Source of the DNA: JACTOJ01 sp032335695
GTDB lineage: Bacteria; Bacillota; Clostridia; Clostridiales; Clostridiaceae
DNA length: 60,842 nt
Assembly: GCF_032335695.1 (NCBI RefSeq)
Contig: NZ_JACTOJ010000026.1
Coordinates: 1 to 60,842 of the forward strand
Reading direction: 5' to 3'
The first letter of the stretch is position 1, and each line of letters begins with the position of its first letter. Shown in pieces: positions 1 to 7,199 of the stretch. The notes under the pieces were generated by a model. That model did not search any database and was not told the origin of the DNA. It saw only the letters and a list, made by a program, of their open reading frames with translations. The translations under genes and the position numbers were made by a program.

Positions 1-8
1 TTTTAATT

Positions 9-42
9 ATTATCCATTTTTTAAAAATTATTCATGGATAAT
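9..42 (+). terminator. possible terminator hairpin of an upstream gene
   Basis: The 9-bp arms ATTATCCAT (9-17) and ATGGATAAT (34-42) are perfect inverted repeats around a 16-nt AT-rich loop, and a T-rich tract follows at about 51-70. This could end a gene lying to the left of the window. The stem is GC-poor and the T tract starts 8 nt late, so the call is weak. Confidence 0.3.
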
Positions 43-65
43 TTAGTGGTTATTCTTTTTTTCTT

Positions 66-91
66 TTTTTAGGGTCAATTGACCCTAAAAA
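66..91. promoter_or_regulatory. 26-bp perfect palindrome upstream of the dapA-like gene
   Basis: The core AGGGTCAATTGACCCT (71-86) is perfectly self-complementary, and T/A runs extend the symmetry to 26 bp. On both strands the 3' arm is followed by A residues rather than T, so it does not look like an intrinsic terminator. It lies about 60 bp upstream of a TATAAT at 150-155 that probably serves the dapA-like gene, which would suit an activator or repressor operator. The regulator is not in the window. Confidence 0.5.
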
Positions 92-208
92 TTGGTTTTC
101 AGAATAGCCTTATTTTAAAACATATCCTTATTTTTTTGTAGACATATTTTATAATATCTCATAAAATGAATTTATGGGGTTAACAATATATATAAGGGGG
201 ATTATTTC

Positions 209-1069
209 ATGGATATTAAAGGAGTATGGCTTCCTATAATTACACCTTTTAATAATGAAAACGTAGATTTCGAATCCTATAAAAAATTGATTGAGCATTA
301 CGTGAATACAGGAATAAAAGGCATCATGCCTTTAGGAACCTCTGGAGAAATTCCTACTTTAGATGACGACGAATACGAAGAACTGATTAGTAAAACTGTT
401 GAATATGTTCACGGTAGACTTCCTATATTTATAGGCTTAGGTGGCAATAATACTAAAAAGCTATTAAAGCAGCTTAAGCTGGTTGAAAAATATAAAATAG
501 ATGGTATTCTTTCAGTTTCTCCATATTACAGCCGACCTGAGCAAAGAGGAATATATGATCATTTCCGCGCCCTATCAGAGTCCAGCAGCTTAAACATAGT
601 AATATATAATATTCCTTACAGAACAGGAAGAAATATTGAAAATGAAACCTTGATGAAATTAGCGGAGCTTAAAAATATAATTGGTGTTAAAGACTGCTGC
701 GGTGATATAAAACAGACCACTGAACTTATATTTAATAAGCCTGAGGGATTTTCTGTTTTAACTGGAGATGACGGATTATTCTATACTAATCTCACTCTAG
801 GCGGAGATGGTGGAATTCTCGCGTCAAGCCATATAAAAACTGAGACTTTTGTAAAAGTGTATGATTTACTTCAAAGCAATAATTTTAGTGAAGCACTTAA
901 GCTTTGGAAGTCATTATATAAATTTATTCCTTCACTTTTTGAGGAACCTAACCCAGCTCCTATAAAATATTACCTAAATAAAATCGGTATTATAAATTCG
1001 GCTGAAGTTAGACTTCCGCTTACTGAAATAAGCGAAGGACTAAAGAAAAAACTTGATAATTTAATATAA
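209..1069 (+). CDS. dapA: 4-hydroxy-tetrahydrodipicolinate synthase (DapA family)
   Basis: DapA condenses pyruvate with aspartate semialdehyde, the first committed step to lysine and to the dipicolinate of spores. The 286-residue length is normal for this TIM-barrel family. Key residues fall at the classical positions: T44 in TSGE, Y107 in SPYYSRP, Y133 and R138 in YNIPYRTG, and the Schiff-base lysine K161 in GVKDCCGD. The second threonine of the usual TTGE motif is serine here, as in many paralogues. The ATG is preceded by AAGGGGG. Only 16 nt separate it from the S1-domain gene, so the two are probably co-transcribed. No lysine riboswitch is visible upstream; a 26-bp palindrome is. Related lyases (N-acetylneuraminate lyase, KDG aldolase) share the fold, but Tyr107 and Arg138 favour DapA. 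Confidence 0.82.
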   Translation: MDIKGVWLPIITPFNNENVDFESYKKLIEHYVNTGIKGIMPLGTSGEIPTLDDDEYEELISKTVEYVHGRLPIFIGLGGNNTKKLLKQLKLVEKYKIDGILSVSPYYSRPEQRGIYDHFRALSESSSLNIVIYNIPYRTGRNIENETLMKLAELKNIIGVKDCCGDIKQTTELIFNKPEGFSVLTGDDGLFYTNLTLGGDGGILASSHIKTETFVKVYDLLQSNNFSEALKLWKSLYKFIPSLFEEPNPAPIKYYLNKIGIINSAEVRLPLTEISEGLKKKLDNLI

Positions 1070-1085
1070 CAAGGAGTGATTATTA

Positions 1086-2261
1086 ATGGATACACAAAAC
1101 GAAAATTCCATGGAGGATTTTATGGATGCTATAAATGCTTCCATGAAAAAAATACATGCTGGAGACCTGGTTAATGGCACAGTAATATCAGTTAAGGAAG
1201 ATGAAGTACTGGTAAATATAGGATATATGACTGATGGAATAATAACTAGAGAAGAATTAAGCTATGACAATAAGCTTTCAGCTTCTGAAATCGTAAAAGC
1301 TGGCGATGAAATATACGCTCTAGTATTAGAAATAAATGATGGTGAAGGCAATGTTTCACTATCAAAGAAAGCTGCTGATTCTCTAAAGGTTTGGGAGGAT
1401 TTAAAGGAAGCTTTTGAAAAAGGAACTTCTCTTAATATCACAGTTAAAGAAGCTGTAAAGGGCGGAGTTACAGCAGATGTAAAAGGAGTAAGAGCTTTTA
1501 TGCCAGCTTCTCAAATTTCCGTAAGTTATGTAGATAATTTAGCTTCCGTGGTAGGAAAAAGCTTTGAGGCTAAGATAATAGAATTAGACACTGATAAGAA
1601 AAGATTGGTTGTATCTGCAAAAGAATTAGAACTACAGGAGCTTGAAACAAAAAAAGAAGCTCTTTGGACTTCACTTAAAAAAGGCGAAAAAAGAACAGGT
1701 ATTGTTAAAAGACTTGCTAAATTTGGTGCTTTTGTGGACCTTGGCGGAGTGGATGGTTTAGTACATAATAATGATCTTTCCTGGAAGAGAGTAAATAATC
1801 CTGGAGAGATTGTCTCTGTAGGCGATACTGTAGAAGTATTTGTACTTGACTTTGATAAATCCGCTGGAAAGATTTCTTTAGGCTTAAAGGATGTAGCAGA
1901 GAATCCTTGGAATAAGGCTGAAGACAAATTTGCTGTTGGTAATGTGGTAGAAGGAACTGTTGTCAGACTTGCAGATTTTGGAGCTTTTGTAGAGCTTGAA
2001 CCTGGTGTAGATGGACTCGTACACATAAGTGAAATATCAGAAGAAAGAATACTTAAGCCTTCAGATGTATTATCCCTCGGACAAAAGGTAAAAGTAAAAA
2101 TAATTAATATAGATTCAGCTAAGAATAAAATTTCTCTAAGCATAAAAGAAGCTATTGAAAAGCCAAAGGAAGATTATTCTCAATATGTGGATACAGAATC
2201 AGGCTTCAGCTTAGCAGATTTACTTAAAGACAAATTAAAAGATATAGACTTTGATAAATAA
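1086..2261 (+). CDS. rpsA: S1 RNA-binding domain protein, 30S ribosomal protein S1-like
   Basis: The 391-residue protein contains four S1-type OB-fold repeats, at about residues 23-90, 105-170, 188-260 and 275-345. Repeats 3 and 4 are the most canonical, with KFGAFVDLGGVDGLVH and DFGAFVELEPGVDGLVHISE. The size and domain number match the short Firmicute form of ribosomal protein S1 rather than the six-domain proteobacterial form. In many clostridia S1 repeats are fused to IspH, but this copy is free-standing. It probably binds mRNA on the ribosome or in the cytosol. The ATG follows AAGGAGTG. It is the second gene after dapA. The stop codon abuts a composite repeat element (2262-2431), and no conventional terminator lies before it. 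Confidence 0.82.
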   Translation: MDTQNENSMEDFMDAINASMKKIHAGDLVNGTVISVKEDEVLVNIGYMTDGIITREELSYDNKLSASEIVKAGDEIYALVLEINDGEGNVSLSKKAADSLKVWEDLKEAFEKGTSLNITVKEAVKGGVTADVKGVRAFMPASQISVSYVDNLASVVGKSFEAKIIELDTDKKRLVVSAKELELQELETKKEALWTSLKKGEKRTGIVKRLAKFGAFVDLGGVDGLVHNNDLSWKRVNNPGEIVSVGDTVEVFVLDFDKSAGKISLGLKDVAENPWNKAEDKFAVGNVVEGTVVRLADFGAFVELEPGVDGLVHISEISEERILKPSDVLSLGQKVKVKIINIDSAKNKISLSIKEAIEKPKEDYSQYVDTESGFSLADLLKDKLKDIDFDK

Positions 2262-2431
2262 GGCTATGTTTTAAAAGGATGTTGATAAAGGCTTTGATCG
2301 CCTAGGCATGGTTTCTTTCAGAACCCATGTAAAAAACTCTAAGGATAATATCAACATTTTAAAATATAGCCTCTCGAACCGAAGGAAGTTTTAAATCAGT
2401 GTAAAAATCAACACTGCTTTAAAACAGAGCC
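2262..2431 (-). repeat. composite palindromic element, copy 1 (110-bp module + 16-nt spacer + 44-nt hairpin)
   Basis: Read on the minus strand, this is a 44-nt hairpin module (2388-2431), 16 nt of spacer, then a module with terminal inverted repeats (2262-2371). The ends are GGCTATATTTTAAAATGTTG and a mirror ending TTTTAAAACATAGCC. The interior shares CATGGGTTCTGAAAGAAACC with the longer copy at 33729-34026. It lies between the convergent S1 and Nramp genes, starting at the S1 stop codon. No ORF or transposase is present, so it resembles a MITE or a structured RNA-encoding repeat. Confidence 0.85.
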
Positions 2432-2442
2432 ATAAATAAAAC

Positions 2443-2476
2443 AAAAGATGGTGAGTTTTAAAGCTCTCCATCTTTT
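2443..2476. terminator. bidirectional terminator between the S1 and Nramp genes
   Basis: AAAAGATGGtGAG (2443-2455) pairs with CTCtCCATCTTTT (2464-2476) around an 8-nt loop. T-rich sequence follows on the minus strand and a short T run on the plus strand. It ends the Nramp transcript 8 nt after its stop codon, and may also stop transcription from the S1 side. Confidence 0.75.
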
Positions 2477-2483
2477 CAATTTA

Positions 2484-3746
2484 CTAAAGATAGCTTATAA
2501 GCAATGCCACATTAAGTATAGATACTATTATACCTATTATCCAAAGAGCAGCCTTATCCATTGATGAATTTGCAAACTTACCCATAACCTTCTTAGAAGA
2601 AGTAAGGTATATCTGAGCAAATATAGTTATAGGAAGCTGTATGCTTAAAAACATCTGAGAGTATACCAGTCCTTTAAAAGGATCCGTTATAAGAAATATG
2701 ATAGCTGCTGCTACTAAAAGTGTTATACATACGCCTATTCTAGTATGTCCATCTTCTATGTCATAAGGCTCTGCATATATCCCCGCATATATACTTCCTC
2801 CAGCCATTCCTGCTGTAACTGTAGAAGCCAGCCCGGAGAACAAAAGTGCTACAGCAAATATTATTGAAGCTATGTTTCCTAAAAGAGGAATAAGCATTTG
2901 CTGCGCCTGAGCTAATTCTGTAACCTGAATCCTTTTTGAAAAGAATGTAGCCGCAGCGATTAAAATCATAGCACTGTTTATAGCCCACCCTATTATCATA
3001 GAAAATATAGTGTCCATAAATTCGTATTTAAGCTGCTTTTTTATAACCTCTTCTTTTTCCAAGTTCCATTGTCTGCTTTGAATTATTTCAGAGTGAAGGA
3101 ACAAATTGTGCGGCATTACCACCGCTCCTAATACGCTCATTATAACTGGCATGGCACCTATTGGAAAAGTTGGTTTTACCCAGCCTACAGCCGCTTGGCC
3201 CCAATTTATATGCACCATGGTTAACTCAAGTATAAAGGATATTCCTATTATTGACACGAATCCTATTATCCAGCGTTCCAGCTTTCTATAAGAATTGCTA
3301 AACAACATCCACGCTACAATAACCAAAACTATTATTGTTCCCATTTTAATCGGGATACCAAACAGCATTTCCAGAGCGATTGCTCCTCCTAGAAGTTCAG
3401 CCAGAGCAGTTGATACCGATGCAGCCATAGCAGTAATAAGTATAAAGTTCTTTGTTTTTGGTTTCATGTGCTTAGTTGCAGCTTCAGAAAGACAATCTCC
3501 TGTAGCTATACCTAAATGAGCTGCATTATGCTGAAGCACAATAAGCATTATTGTGGATAAAGTAACCATCCACAAAAGCTTATATCCATAATCAGCACCT
3601 GCAGAAACATTTGAAGCCCAATTACCTGGATCAATAAATCCCACCGTAACTAAAAGACCAGGTCCGATATATTTTATGAAGTCCAATGCCATAAGCCTGG
3701 GTTTCTTTGTATCCTTAAAAATTTTTATTCCGAATGGTACTTTCAT
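2484..3746 (-). CDS. mntH: Nramp family divalent metal (Mn2+/Fe2+) transporter
   Basis: This 420-residue inner-membrane protein has about 11 hydrophobic helices. It carries both Nramp hallmarks: GFIDPGNW in TM1 (the DPGN metal-binding turn) and VVMPHNLFLHSE in TM6 (the MPH motif). Nramp proteins import Mn2+ or Fe2+ by proton symport. An upstream in-frame ATG at 3791 is possible, but the chosen start (ATG at 3746) has GGGAGG 7 nt upstream, while the longer form would add a hydrophobic stretch without an RBS. A Fur-like box (3859-3873) lies about 115 bp upstream, suggesting metal-dependent repression. The gene is divergent from the YdcF-like gene, and a terminator follows immediately. Confidence 0.9.
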   Translation of the reverse strand: MKVPFGIKIFKDTKKPRLMALDFIKYIGPGLLVTVGFIDPGNWASNVSAGADYGYKLLWMVTLSTIMLIVLQHNAAHLGIATGDCLSEAATKHMKPKTKNFILITAMAASVSTALAELLGGAIALEMLFGIPIKMGTIIVLVIVAWMLFSNSYRKLERWIIGFVSIIGISFILELTMVHINWGQAAVGWVKPTFPIGAMPVIMSVLGAVVMPHNLFLHSEIIQSRQWNLEKEEVIKKQLKYEFMDTIFSMIIGWAINSAMILIAAATFFSKRIQVTELAQAQQMLIPLLGNIASIIFAVALLFSGLASTVTAGMAGGSIYAGIYAEPYDIEDGHTRIGVCITLLVAAAIIFLITDPFKGLVYSQMFLSIQLPITIFAQIYLTSSKKVMGKFANSSMDKAALWIIGIIVSILNVALLISYL

Positions 3747-3858
3747 TTGTACACCTCCCATTGCCATTATTAAAAGCAAATATATTTTCAATCATTTTCA
3801 ATCAACTATTCTTCTTAGTTATATTATATATATTTTTTACATAATTTTATAGATGTGA

Positions 3859-3873
3859 TGAGAATTATTTTCA
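3859..3873. promoter_or_regulatory. Fur-like operator between Nramp and ydcF-like genes
   Basis: TGAGAATTATTTTCA matches the 7-1-7 Fur consensus TGATAATNATTATCA at 13 of 15 positions and is itself a near-perfect palindrome. It lies in the divergent intergenic region, about 110 bp from each start codon. An MntR or other Fur-family regulator could use a similar site. Confidence 0.55.
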
Positions 3874-3977
3874 TAGATCCTTCGTATTTACTTAAAACAT
3901 ATAAAAATTACATTCAAAGCCTTTAGCAGCATTCTTTTAACACATAGGCATATTAATTAACAAGGTGGTGTAAACCT

Positions 3978-4730
3978 TTGAAAAATAAAATTCTAATTGT
4001 TTTTGGAGCTTTAGGAGTAATATATTCCTTAGCATTAAAGGGCTATAGCGTAACCTTCTGGTTTCCTTTATTAATGCTTTCAGTTTTATTTATATTATGG
4101 GTGCTTTTAAATATATACTCTTCCCATAATACATCGAAAAAAATACTTAAGACCTTTGTCAAAATAGTAAATGCGGGTGTACTGCTTATATTCTCATCTT
4201 TTATCCTTATAGAAGGTCTCATATTATACAACTCCTTCGAGAAAGATAAGGTAGTTCCTGATTATGTAATAATCCTTGGTGCAGGACTTAGAGGCAGCAC
4301 TCCTTCTCGAGCTCTTTATGATAGACTCAATGAGAGCCTTAAGCTTATAGCTTCTCTTCCTGCAAATGTAGATATAATAGTTACGGGCGGCAAAGGTCCT
4401 GGCGAAAGTATAACTGAGGCAGAGGCTATGAAAACTTACTTAGTGAGTAAAGGGGTAGATGAAAAAAGAATAATTGAAGAAAATAAAGCTTCTTCTACTT
4501 TTGAGAATATGAAATATTCAAAGGATATAATAGATAAATTAGGGAAGCAAAATTACAAGGTCACTATAATTACGAATAATTTTCATGTACTTAGATCTAA
4601 AATATTAGCCAAAAGAGCGGGGTTCAAAGAGGTGTATTGCTGGTCTGCGCCGCTGATGCCTTATATAACTCCAGTTTATTACTTCCGAGAATATTTCGCT
4701 ATAATAAAATCCGCAGTGCTTGATACATAA
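3978..4730 (+). CDS. YdcF/SanA-like membrane protein (DUF218 domain)
   Basis: The 250-residue protein has two or three hydrophobic segments in the first 75 residues. A DUF218 domain follows from about residue 92, starting PDYVIILGAGLRG and including VTGGKGPGES, EAEAMKTYLVSKGV, a conserved glutamate-rich stretch (EENKASSTFENM) and ITNNFHVLRS. DUF218 proteins (SanA, YdcF, ElyC) are linked to cell-envelope homeostasis, but their reaction is unknown. The start is TTG with AAGGTGGTG upstream; no ATG is suitably placed. The gene stands alone, divergent from the Nramp gene and convergent with the PAP2 gene, and ends at a strong terminator. Confidence 0.8.
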   Translation: MKNKILIVFGALGVIYSLALKGYSVTFWFPLLMLSVLFILWVLLNIYSSHNTSKKILKTFVKIVNAGVLLIFSSFILIEGLILYNSFEKDKVVPDYVIILGAGLRGSTPSRALYDRLNESLKLIASLPANVDIIVTGGKGPGESITEAEAMKTYLVSKGVDEKRIIEENKASSTFENMKYSKDIIDKLGKQNYKVTIITNNFHVLRSKILAKRAGFKEVYCWSAPLMPYITPVYYFREYFAIIKSAVLDT

Positions 4731-4752
4731 AATTGTCTGTGGCAAAACAAAT

Positions 4753-4801
4753 AAAACCATGCATAAATAGATGAATCTCATCTCTATTTATGCATGGTTT
4801 T
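4753..4801. terminator. strong bidirectional terminator
   Basis: A 19-bp perfect stem joins 4753-4771 to 4783-4801 around an 11-nt loop, with A runs at the 5' edge and T runs at the 3' edge. It sits between the convergent YdcF-like and PAP2 genes and can serve both. Confidence 0.88.
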
Positions 4802-4851
4802 CGTACTATTTAGGGTTTTTATGGTTTATGCAATAGTCACTTATTTGTAAA

Positions 4852-5520
4852 TTAAACTTTTTGAGGAAGCTTAATAACTTCCTTGTACAATGTGATAATT
4901 ATTCGCTTCAGCCCAGGAATTCCGTTAAATATGACCTCACCTAAATATATGCCTCCAACTACATCAATAATAACGTGTTGTTTAACAAATTGAGTAGACA
5001 GTATTATAAGCACTCCTATTATGTCTGATGCTATAACTACCCTCTTGTCTTTATCCGAAATAGAGTGTATTCCCCTCATTACCACATAGCTTTCCAACAC
5101 ATGAAGGCTTGGGAAGCAATTGTAGGGCTTATCCGTAGAATAAATAAACATAACCAGCTTGCTGAATATGTCACTTCCATCAACAGTAGGTCTTGGCACA
5201 TAGGTTTGAAATACCAAGAATATAACACAAGAAATTCCCATACCTAGAAGCAAGCTAGAAATAGTTCGGTAATATACTTTTGCATCCTTTGAACATATAT
5301 ATACCATGCCTAAAAATATGTATGGAAACCATAACATATAAAATACTATAAATTCTTTTACAAAAGGTATATAATTATCCAGCGGTGTAATCATTATTTT
5401 ATATCCGCCATTAACATTATTTACAAGGCCATAAATTGCACCCATAACTGGAATACCTGCCATTAGCAGCAGCTTAGGGAAATTATCCTTTATTGATTTA
5501 AATAACCACTTAAACATCAT
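4852..5520 (-). CDS. PAP2 superfamily membrane phosphatase
   Basis: The 222-residue protein has about six hydrophobic helices. It carries the PAP2 catalytic signature in the variant seen in the inositol-phosphotransferase-like branch: RP (near residue 110), CFPSLHV (motif 2, with PSLH in place of PSGH) and KQHVIIDVVGG (motif 3 His and Asp). These enzymes hydrolyse lipid or soluble phosphomonoesters or pyrophosphates at the membrane, such as phosphatidate or undecaprenyl pyrophosphate; the substrate here is not predictable. Two adjacent ATG codons follow GGAGAGGG, and either 5520 or 5517 could be used. It is monocistronic, with an AT-rich promoter region upstream containing TATAAT-like sequences. 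Confidence 0.8.
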   Translation of the reverse strand: MMFKWLFKSIKDNFPKLLLMAGIPVMGAIYGLVNNVNGGYKIMITPLDNYIPFVKEFIVFYMLWFPYIFLGMVYICSKDAKVYYRTISSLLLGMGISCVIFLVFQTYVPRPTVDGSDIFSKLVMFIYSTDKPYNCFPSLHVLESYVVMRGIHSISDKDKRVVIASDIIGVLIILSTQFVKQHVIIDVVGGIYLGEVIFNGIPGLKRIIITLYKEVIKLPQKV

Positions 5521-5686
5521 ACCCTCTCCAAATTCTCTTGTTCTTTTCCTTTTATAAAAATATATTTTTTTATTTAATCTTATATATTATACTACATATA
5601 TTATACGAAAGAATCCCCTTTATGTGATAATTTTATATTTTTTTAGAGGAAAGTTATATCAACTTTCTCTTAATGCATAGCCATCT

Positions 5687-5720
5687 AAAAAAGGAACACT
5701 CAAAAGAGCGTTCCTTTTTT
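5687..5720 (-). terminator. terminator of the spore protein gene
   Basis: AAAAAAGGAACACTC (5687-5701) pairs with GAGCGTTCCTTTTTT (5706-5720) with one mismatch and a 4-nt loop. On the minus strand a run of Ts follows. It lies 12 nt after the SASP stop codon. Confidence 0.85.
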
Positions 5721-5732
5721 ATCTCATTTAGA

Positions 5733-5930
5733 TTAAAGAGATTTTTCGTAGGCTTCAACCATTCTCTTAACCATTTCTCCGCCTACTGAACCATTTTGTC
5801 TAGAGGTAAGATTTCCTTTATCTACGTGATCATAGTTGCTTAATCCTATTTCACTTGCTACCTCTTCCTTAAATTGACTCAAACCACTCTTTGCTTCAGG
5901 TATTAGTGTTCTATTTCCTCTACTTGCCAT
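5733..5930 (-). CDS. alpha/beta-type small acid-soluble spore protein (SASP)
   Basis: This 65-residue protein coats and protects spore DNA from UV and heat and is degraded at germination. The family signature is complete: KEEVASEIG contains the GPR protease cleavage region, and the C-terminal half carries GNLTSRQNGSVGGEMVKRMV with the conserved GxxGGxMVKRM-type helix. The ATG follows AAAGGAGGAAT. It is an isolated gene with its own terminator, as expected for forespore-specific (sigma-G) expression. I could not pick a convincing sigma-G promoter by eye. It is strong evidence that the organism sporulates. Confidence 0.95.
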   Translation of the reverse strand: MASRGNRTLIPEAKSGLSQFKEEVASEIGLSNYDHVDKGNLTSRQNGSVGGEMVKRMVEAYEKSL

Positions 5931-6035
5931 TTCTAATTCCTCCTTTTTTAATTGGTTTGTATTATAAGTTTGCTCATTTTAGAATTATATAAACTATAAA
6001 AATAGAGGCAAGCAGACCATCTTTTGCTAATTTTT

Positions 6036-7109
6036 TTATTCTACTATTTGCAAGTCTTTTGTATAGCTATTTAGCACTTCTGCACCCTTATCCGTCACAA
6101 CTACCAAGTCCTCTATTCTCACTCCTAGGTTGCCAGGCAAGTATATTCCTGGTTCTATGGAAAATATCATCCCTGGCTCTGCTATCATATCGTTAACTGA
6201 GCTTACATCTGGGAATTCATGTACATCTATACCTATATTGTGTCCAGTTCTATGGGTAAAATATTTACCATAGCCTCCATTTTCTATAACATTTCTTGAT
6301 GCCCTATCTATATCACTAAATTTAACTCCTGGCTTTACTGCAGCTATACCTGCTAGATTAGCTTCAAGTACTAGATTATAAACTTTTTTTGCTTCCTCAC
6401 TCACCTGTTTATAAAATACTGTTCTAGTCATGTCAGAGCAATATCTATTAGTTAATCCACCTATATCTAATATTACACTGTCACCAGCTTTTAATTTACT
6501 TCTATCTGAATCATGATGAGGTTCAGCGGCATTCTTACCATATGCAATAAGAGGATAGAAAGAAAATGCATCTGTACCTTCTTTTTCATAAAGGCCTGCT
6601 AAAAGCTTACACATAGTCTTTTCATCATAGTCTTCCTTTAGAAGTTTTATAGCTTCAGCTACTACCTTATCATTAACCTTTGAAGCCTCTTTCATAAGCT
6701 TTATCTCTTCTTCATCTTTTATCATTCTTACTTCATCTATCAAAGGTGAACCATTTATCAATGATAATTCTCTTTTCAAATTCATTAGTCTTATTAAAAA
6801 GTGGCTAGGCCAATTTTTATCCACAGCTAGTTTTTTATTTTCCACAGTTTCAGCTAAAATTTTCACAGAATCCTCAGTATCATTATATACAACCAATTCT
6901 GCGCCTAAATCTTCCTCAATGGGAAATAGTGCATTTATATAAAGCTTGCAGCTTCCATCAGTATTTATGTACAAAACCAGCATTCTCTCACCTGGTTCAA
7001 TCCATTTCCCTGTAAGATAAAATATCGAAGCTGGTGAGGATATTATCATCTGCTCAATAGAATTGTTTTTCATTTTATTTAATAATTTATTTAATCTTTC
7101 TTTTTTCAA
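6036..7109 (-). CDS. M24 family metallopeptidase (Xaa-Pro aminopeptidase/dipeptidase type)
   Basis: The 357-residue cytosolic protein has an N-terminal creatinase-like domain (about 1-125) and a C-terminal pita-bread domain. The five metal ligands are recognisable: Asp in VILDIGG, Asp in YCSDMTR, His in RTGHNIG, Glu in SIEPGIY and Glu in RIEDLVV. Its length matches Firmicute YqhT/PepQ-like enzymes that cleave the bond before proline in short peptides. The start is TTG at 7109 with GGAGGG 7 nt upstream. It is preceded by a terminator and followed, 105 nt on, by the spore protein gene, so it is probably monocistronic. Confidence 0.88.
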   Translation of the reverse strand: MKKERLNKLLNKMKNNSIEQMIISSPASIFYLTGKWIEPGERMLVLYINTDGSCKLYINALFPIEEDLGAELVVYNDTEDSVKILAETVENKKLAVDKNWPSHFLIRLMNLKRELSLINGSPLIDEVRMIKDEEEIKLMKEASKVNDKVVAEAIKLLKEDYDEKTMCKLLAGLYEKEGTDAFSFYPLIAYGKNAAEPHHDSDRSKLKAGDSVILDIGGLTNRYCSDMTRTVFYKQVSEEAKKVYNLVLEANLAGIAAVKPGVKFSDIDRASRNVIENGGYGKYFTHRTGHNIGIDVHEFPDVSSVNDMIAEPGMIFSIEPGIYLPGNLGVRIEDLVVVTDKGAEVLNSYTKDLQIVE

Positions 7110-7165
7110 AGTAATCCCTCCAATACTTTAAACGTCTAACATTATTATACTCCAAATTAATATTA

Positions 7166-7197
7166 AAAAAGCTATAATACCAAAATTATAGCTTTTT
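7166..7197. terminator. terminator after the GGDEF-EAL gene
   Basis: AAAAAGCTATAAT (7166-7178) and ATTATAGCTTTTT (7185-7197) form a 13-bp perfect stem with a 6-nt loop, beginning 3 nt after the stop codon of the GGDEF-EAL gene. It separates that gene from the M24 peptidase. Confidence 0.85.
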
Positions 7198-7199
7198 AA

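Noticed and set aside
1..208. Lysine riboswitch upstream of dapA
   Set aside because: The 208 bp are too short and lack the conserved L-box core; only a palindrome and AT-rich sequence are present.
1526..2143. Minus-strand 205-codon ORF opposite the S1 gene
   Set aside because: Serine/leucine/threonine-rich antisense shadow of a strongly conserved gene, without an RBS.
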